Below are positions 57,851 through 64,000 of a DNA stretch of 64,000 nt, piece by piece. The notes beneath the pieces were generated by a model. It was not told where the DNA came from, did no database searches, and was given only the letters and a program-made list of their open reading frames with translations. The position numbers were made by a program, and so were the translations under genes. Source of the DNA: Artemia franciscana (lineage: Eukaryota > Arthropoda > Branchiopoda > Anostraca > Artemiidae); contig NW_027063379.1 in the NCBI RefSeq assembly GCF_032884065.1, positions 434,001 to 498,000 of the forward strand. The letters are read 5' to 3'. How positions within the stretch are numbered: the first letter of the stretch is position 1; the number at the start of each line of letters is the position of its first letter.

Positions 57851-60800
57851 TTGTTTTTAATGACAATAGATAATTATGATCGTGATTCCCGGAGCAGTAT
57901 CCGTCTTAATACTTTGGAAGCTTCTAATGTAGATTTTGGGGGTATATTTACGGAGCAGCTACATCGGAGTTATGACATTGGGGTAGCAGGGCATTATAGA
58001 TCTGTTAGTTCCAAATATTTGTTTAAAGATGGAATCCAATCTGAGTATGGAGATGCGAGAAGCCTCAATGTTTTCCATCTTAATTGCCAAGGATTAAATT
58101 CTTCGTTTGATTTTTTAAATGAAGTATGTGATCTTTCGGTTTTCCAGGTCATCGGTCTTACTGAAACCTGGCTGAATGACCACAACTCTGCTCTTTTAAA
58201 TATACCAGGATATAATTTCTACAATAGGAATCGACAGTTTCGGCAACATGGAGGAAACGGTGCATATATTCAAAGCTATATTGAGGTTTTGGTAAGAAAT
58301 GACTTAGTAGTATACCAGGAAATGGTTTTTGAACCATTTATTCTTCAGCTTAGGCTGAAACCTAAAGATGCATTTGTTATTATATTGTATAGGCCGCCAT
58401 CTGGCTCCATACCAATCTTTATGGATCTTTTGGATAAGCAGCTGGAGAAACTAGCAACTAGTTCACATCCATTTATGATGCTCGGAGATTTTAATATTGA
58501 CCTAAGTGAGCTTGATGCGAGTGTTTCTATGGATTTTTTGCGGCTTTGTTTGTCCTATGGTTTATTTCCAACTATAAATATATGCACACGACTAACCACC
58601 TCATCATCAAAGCTAATTGACAATATTTTTTCAAATTTGTTTTTTTCAGCTCCAAGAGTTATTATTACAGATGTATCCGATCATTTTGGGATTTCAACAA
58701 GATTTGATCTCTGTATTCCCCAAAAGTTAGCAACAATAATTCCTAAGAGTCCAATGCACGTATTTAGCCAGAGTAACCTTCAAAAATTTAAGCAGGCAAT
58801 TGCAGAAGTTGATTGGAATAATTTAATAGACCTTACGGATGATATAAATACGAGTTTTCAAAGATTTTACGATAAACTAATTTTGTTAGTGACAAAAACA
58901 TTTATAATGGTTCGTTCGTCATCAAGGAAAAATAATCCTAAGAAACCATGGATGTCGCCTAGCTTGTTGCGCTGTATTAATAAAAGAGATAAACTTTATA
59001 AGAATGCCATAAATAATGGAAATGATCCGATCTGCTTAAGAATTTATAAGAATTATAGAAATGCCCTGAATAAATTACTGAGAAATGCAAAAAAAAATAT
59101 TTCGTAAATAAATTCACTGAGACTTGTGGTAACCCTGCAAAAACATGGAAAATAATTAAAAGTGTGATATCGACAGAGAACTCAATTATTCCCGATGAAG
59201 TAGTAATGCAGAATGGCCTACCAACGAAGGAACCCGAAGAGATATGTAATGCTGTTTCCAAACATTTTGCTAATATTGGCGTAGATTTATCTTCCCGTAT
59301 AGTATCTTCTGATGATGATCCTCCCTTGGAGTTTTTTTTATGAAGACTCCAATTGATATTTCTATGTATATGAGACCCTTCTCTCGTGATGAAGTAGAGA
59401 AAATTATCTTTGGGATGAAAAATACATCGGCAGGTAGTGATTCACTCAATCTTCTGGTGTTGAAAATAGCGTTTCCTTATGTTGCTGATATTCTTACTTC
59501 TCTCATTAATTTGTGCTTAAAACGGGGAACGTTTCCTGATTGCTTGAAAATTGCTAAGATTACCCCTGTTTTTTAAGGCGGTAATAAGAATGATCTAGGA
59601 AATTATCAGCCTATCTCAGTCTTACCCGTTATTTCTCGACTGCTTGAAAAGTGTATTAATACTAGAGTTTATGATCATTTGCAACTGCATAATCTGTTAA
59701 ATCCAATTCAATTTGGCTTCAGAAAAGGGAGAACCACAGAGATGGCATTATCATGTATAACTTCGATAATTAATGGAGCTCTTGATAATAACCTTATAGT
59801 AGCGGGTCTGTTTCTTGATTTGGTTAAGGCATTTGACACTGTTGACCACCAATTACTACTTCGAAAATGTGAATTTTATGGACTAAGAGGGGCTACTTTG
59901 GCTTTGATTTGTGATTATCTCCAAAATAGAGAGCATTATGTTCACATTAATGGATTTTCTTCAAGTAAGAGTCTTGTTAAATATGGTATCCCCCAGGGTT
60001 CTGTGTTAGGGCCTACTCTTTTTTTGATTTTTAAAAATGATCTGCCAAATGCTGTTGCAACTACTTCTAGAATAGGGGATATAGTGAATCCCGCACCTTC
60101 GGGAACCAGGATAACTACACCCTTATTTGCTGATGATGCGACATTGATGTGTGTTGCCTCAACTGAACAACAACTTACCTCAACAATTAATGCAGCAATG
60201 ACTATGGCATGTCTTTGGTTGAAGATAAACCGCCTTGACCTAAATATAAATAAGTCAAATTTTATTATTTTTTTACGGTCCCCAAATTATTATCCTTGAA
60301 TTATGGAAATAGCTACACCGAAGGGAATTGTTAAGCGGTCAAAGTCCGTTAAGTATCTTGGGATTATTATTGATGAAATTTTATCATTTAAGTGCCATGT
60401 AAAAGCTATAAGTAGAACATTATTGCGGAATTTTGGGATTATCCGTAAACTAAAACATTTATTTCCTTCAAATGTTATACGGTTATTATATTTTTCTCTG
60501 ATTCATCCGTATATTTTGTATTGCTCGTCTGTATGGCATGGGACATTCCCCTTAATACTTCGCCCAATCCGCGTGCTGCAGAATAATGCCATTAGATCAC
60601 TTTGTGGAATAGGGAACCGGGATTCGGTCAGGTCAATGTATAGTATGATAAATATAATGCCTGCAGCCGGATTGCGTGATTTTTATACACTGGTTTTTAT
60701 GTATAAGTGCCATTATGGGTGCGTTCCAGAATGTTTTACAGGAAGTTTTCGGGATAGGTCTAATATTCATGATCATAGAACTCGAACAAGTGGAGATATT

Positions 60801-60965
60801 GAGGTTCCTCGCCTAGTTTCAAGTAGGACTGCTTTTTCAATTATTTATAGAGGGGCTAAGCTATGGAATAAGCTTGTTCCAAGTATTAAAGAATTGCCCA
60901 TTAATCAATTTAAGGCCGTGCTGCGTGTGGGGTTTCTTGGTAGGTATACCTTTGAAATTGATTGA
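57851..60965 (+). pseudogene. LINE ORF2: APE endonuclease and reverse transcriptase
   Basis: Endonuclease: NVFHLNCQGL, GLTETWLND (catalytic Glu), ILYRPPSG, MMLGDFNIDL, LIDNIFSN and TDVSDHFGIS, all key residues present (58070-58690). RT: GGNKNDLGNYQPISVLPVIS (59575), LFLDLVKAFDTVDHQLLL (motif A), YGIPQGSVLGPTLFLI (motif B), LFADDATLM (catalytic box, 60125), then thumb and C-terminus to 60962. Four defects: a frame change at the A run near 59090, another at the T run near 59335, TAA at 59574-59576 and TGA at 60297-60299. Confidence 0.93.
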
Positions 60966-61285
60966 GATTGATTGATTTAGTATTGAAAATAATTGTTTAT
61001 TGTTTTTTCTTTTGTTTTCTTTTTTTGCTTCGGGATCATGATATTATGTTGTTTGATTGTGTATGAATTATTTATATAATTTTTTTTCTCGGTACACGGT
61101 TTCACCTTTCTGCTCATTTTAGATTAACTCATTGTTTTTCTGTTTTTGTTCTTTTTTTCTTCTATTTTTTGTTCTTTTTGTTAGTAACACACCCTCGCAA
61201 GCAACGCTTTTGGTGTGCTAATGATTGATTTTGTCTGTGTTATTTCCTTTGTTTAATAAATTAATACTACTACTACTACTACTAC

Positions 61286-61740
61286 TTGGAACAATTGTCC
61301 AAAGGTCTGATTCATGTGTTAAATGGTAATTTCCCTGTTAGCGTTATTTCCCCAGCTAAGCTTATATCATACTTGAAGTTTGTTCAGCAAAGCCTACCTA
61401 AAGGGTTTGAGTTGGCTATTGACGATTTTAGAAGCGGGCTGATCATTGAAACTTTAAAGCATGTGGAATGTAGTTTAGAATTTGATTTGATTAATGTTTT
61501 GTTTGTTTGCGACTTTCCTCTTTCCAAAATACTAGATTCCTTTCAACTTTATAAGACTTTTGAGGCTCCTATTGCTATAAAGGATTCCTTTACTGCTAGC
61601 GGTAAGCAAATATATTCAGTAATTACCAATGGAGAACCTTATATTGGGATAGGAAGAGATGAATCAAGCTATATAATATTAGACGAAGGTTTCATGTCAT
61701 CCTTTTTTTTATATAAAGTCAAAACGTTTTTGTAAAAGGC
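61286..61740 (+). mobile_element. Second F-like env fossil, right part
   Basis: An open stretch of 149 codons matches the conserved C-terminal ectodomain pattern of F-like envelope proteins: LSKGLIHVLNGNFPVSVISP, then a region like DFPLSKILDSFQLYKTF and GEPYIGIGRDESSYIILDE. It begins immediately after the tail of the inserted LINE, so it is the separated partner of the tract at 55828-56530. It is one host fossil split by a later insertion. No gag, pol or LTR was identified nearby. Confidence 0.72.
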
Positions 61741-62400
61741 GCTTTGTCATACATAAATTTTCGTCATCTAACTCCAGTGCATTTCCTGTATTTTTTAGTA
61801 AAAGACTTGGAAAGTTTAGTTTGTAAGCGTAATATAAAAACTTTAGATTCACTTTTTATCCATTCTCTGTCTGATAGTCAATTTTATTTTGCCGGAGGTT
61901 AGCATTTGTCGTATGACAAATTTCGGTCACTCCAGGTTCTGAGAGACATCTAAGAAAAGTTGAAGATTGGATATGAAAAAATTGAACTCAAGTGCGGAAA
62001 ATATTCACACTGAGCTGTAAATAAAATTTATTCCACACCTTAGGACCATTCTTTCGTGTTTTTAAATGGTGTTTAATCGCTATTGAAAAAGAAAGATATT
62101 CCCCAGATTTAGATATTGCAAAGGTTGTTGTACGTTTCCACTTCATATCGTTATACACCTATTATTAAGAAGTATGGTGCTAAATATTATAAGTGTGTTT
62201 TTGTCTGAGATAAAGGTTTAAGTTATTTATATGTCTGTGTAAGGGATTTTTCTTCGTTCTTAGTGTGATTTACTCCGCTTGTGTGGCTTAAAAGTTGGCT
62301 GTAAATAAATGATTATTATTATTAAAGTCATTATTGGACCTTAGGAAATTTTTTTACAAAAATGTTTTAATAATAGTAAAAAATGGAATAAATTTTAAGC
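61741..62400. other. Trailing fossil sequence, then no gene
   Basis: 61741-61900 still has short env-like traces. After that I see only AT-rich DNA with ATTATTATTATT near 62317. Confidence 0.45.
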
Positions 62401-62425
62401 GACCCAAGTCCCTTTTGTTTTGGTT

Positions 62426-63140
62426 GTTCTTGGTGCGTTCACTGATCAAACAAATACGAATCTCATTCCATTTTGACTGTTCTTGGGACACTTACTGATC
62501 GAATCCATTCAATTTCCACTATTCTTGGTACTTTACCAATTAAACCGATTCAAATCTTCTTTTATTTTCAGTGTATTTGGTAATTTTACCTATCAAAACA
62601 ATTCATATTCAATTCTATTTTTAAAGTTCTTGGTACTTTTATCGATCAAACTACTCTTACCAATATTGTTGAAATCATATTTTATATTTACTTGTCTTGG
62701 TACCTCTACCAATTAAACCGATTCAAATCTCGCTTCATTGTTATTGTTCTCGGTACTTTTACTGATCAAACCTATTCAAATCCTATTTAATTTTCTCTGT
62801 TTTCGGTACTTTTAAAAAATCAGACCTATTCCAATTTCATTTCATTTAGACTGTTCTTGGTACTTTTTTCGATCAAAGCTATTAAAATCTCCTTTCATTT
62901 TCAGTTTTCTTTGTACTCTTACTGAGCAAACCTTTTCAAAACCCATTTTTTATTTTCACTGTTCTTGGTACTTTAACCGTTCAAACTGACTCAAATTCCA
63001 TATGTTTTTGACTGATAATTATTACCGATCGAAACTAATCTAATATCTTGAATTTACTCCCTCTCTTGCTACTTTTATTGATTCTCAGTACTTATACTGA
63101 TCAAACCGATTCCAGTCCCATATCATTTTCACACTTGTTG
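62426..63140. repeat. Minisatellite, about 53-bp unit, at least 12 copies
   Basis: The phrase GTTCTTGGTACTTTTACTGA, followed by TCAAACCGATTCAAATCCC and a T-rich spacer ending CACT, recurs at about 62426, 62479, 62521, 62573, 62626, 62694, 62745, 62799, 62853, 62904 and 62961, then less clearly to 63140. Spacing is 42-68 bp, mostly 51-54. Copies are diverged from one another, so the array is not recent. Confidence 0.9.
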
Positions 63141-64000
63141 GCTGTTGTTGTTAAGCTGAATTATTACTATTGAGGGGATCGAACTTTAATATTTCTTGTC
63201 ATGACGAGAGTCCTGTGGCTACTGCCCTGTAATAACTGACTCTTCTCGTTACTTGCACCGATGAAACTAGTTTAAATACAAACCATTACCCTGATCTAAG
63301 TCTGCGGCTCCTTCGGATCTATTTTTTCTCCTTTTGTTTTTACCGTTCTTTTCACTTACAACAAGATAGTCATACAATATTTATTTCAAGAGGAATGATT
63401 GGAATTGCACATTTTGCAAAGATCTCTAATTATGTGGTGTTTAAATTAAAGACTGAACATAATTTTTGTACCTGCAAGTGGCAAATCCCGAGTGGCGTAT
63501 TAGTGTCACGAATGGCTAGTTCATTGTTTATTCTTTTTCTTTGTTCTGTAGATATTTTTTCAAACGCTGTTATTCATTTATATTTTGTCTGACAAAATAA
63601 AAATGGTCTTTTAGGATATAAGGTTTGTTATTTGCTTACTGTTCTTTACCAGAAGCTATCTAAAATCTTGTAAATAATGACTTAAACAATAATTTTCTAT
63701 TTTTCCTTTCAGTTGCTAGCATCATTGCTGATAACAGTCAGAAATAGTACTCGGAGGGTGCTCCCTGTTACCTGGTAGCTGTCTCCCTTTAATGTCTTTG
63801 GCTGTTACTGCCAGTAACTGCTTGCTTTTTCTGCCTTTAGTACATTTTTTATGTTAATTTGTTTTTATGTTAATTCTTACGAAATTTTGAAGTATGCTAA
63901 AAAATTTATGAGTTGCTGTAGTAACAGCCGTTACTGCCTGCAGTGCCTTTAGTGGTGAAAGTTTTATGAGTTGCTGTAGTAAATGCCTTTACTGCAGTAA
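63141..64000. other. Non-coding end with a 62-bp tandem repeat
   Basis: No gene is seen. Near 63895 and again near 63961 the phrase TTTATGAGTTGCTGTAGTAA recurs, followed each time by GCC, TTTACTG-like words. Several other CTG/CAG-containing words (TTACTGCC, TGCAGT) recur from 63800 on. A short doubling of TTTTTATGTTAATT lies near 63850-63875. The array may continue past the window edge. Confidence 0.6.

Larger units (their letters stand above)
56530..61285 (+). mobile_element. Nearly intact full-length LINE, Jockey/CR1-like, TAC-repeat tail
   Basis: The element is 4.75 kb: a 5' UTR of about 285 bp, ORF1 (56815-57591), a spacer of about 260 bp, ORF2 (57851-60962), a 3' UTR of about 300 bp and a (TAC)n tail at 61264-61285. 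It lies inside an env fossil, the rest of which resumes right after the tail. Only four defects are seen in ORF2 and none in ORF1, so it is young by comparison with the other LINEs here. The left border is inferred from where env-like sequence stops. Confidence 0.93.

Noticed and set aside
61200-63140. CRISPR array for the regularly spaced repeats
   Set aside because: Units are contiguous and diverged, with no unique spacers, in a eukaryotic genome.

Overview
The window looks like invertebrate nuclear DNA packed with dead mobile elements. I find no complete host gene. The strongest clue to the organism is a mitochondrial genome copy. It has arthropod gene order and uses TGA as Trp and ATA as Met. 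From memory, its ATP6 and COX2 residues fit a branchiopod crustacean, most likely a brine shrimp (Artemia-like); I could not run a search, so the genus is an inference.

Layout. 1-2217: a dispersed repeat (called R-A here) joined to a scrap of an env-bearing retroelement fossil. 2218 to about 18945: a near-full-length nuclear copy of mitochondrial DNA (NUMT) in the order cox1-cox2-atp8-atp6-cox3-nad3-tRNA cluster-nad5-nad4-nad4L-nad6-cytb-nad1-rrnL-rrnS-control region-nad2-trnW-trnY. It was opened almost exactly between trnY and cox1. cox1, atp6, cox3, nad4 and cytb are broken, while cox2 and nad2 are still fully open in the mitochondrial code. A 5'-truncated LINE at about 15195-17053 sits in the control region, and the sequence to its right holds a run of strong palindromes.

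18946-34680 and 39200-53045: interleaved copies of an env-bearing retroelement fossil (five copies or pieces in the window) and of a second dispersed repeat (R-C, 24092-27520 and 47150-50850). R-C carries a repeated 129-nt exon-like block. Both R-C copies have been hit by LINEs, and the target sites can be read by comparing the copies. Two isolated exon-like segments (28514-28630 and 45570-45666) are the only hints of host genes.

34680-39200: a long minus-strand LINE with gag-like ORF1 and EN-RT ORF2. 53700-55820: an R2-clade LINE with a CCHC motif and restriction-like endonuclease, outside rDNA. 55828-61740: a second F-like env fossil, split by a nearly intact 4.75-kb LINE (ORF1, ORF2, TAC-repeat tail). 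62426-63140: a minisatellite with a period of about 53 bp. The right end is low-complexity DNA with a short tandem repeat.

No genes here form an operon or pathway; the content is a layered record of insertions. Approximate ends are marked as such. Similarity estimates were made by eye.
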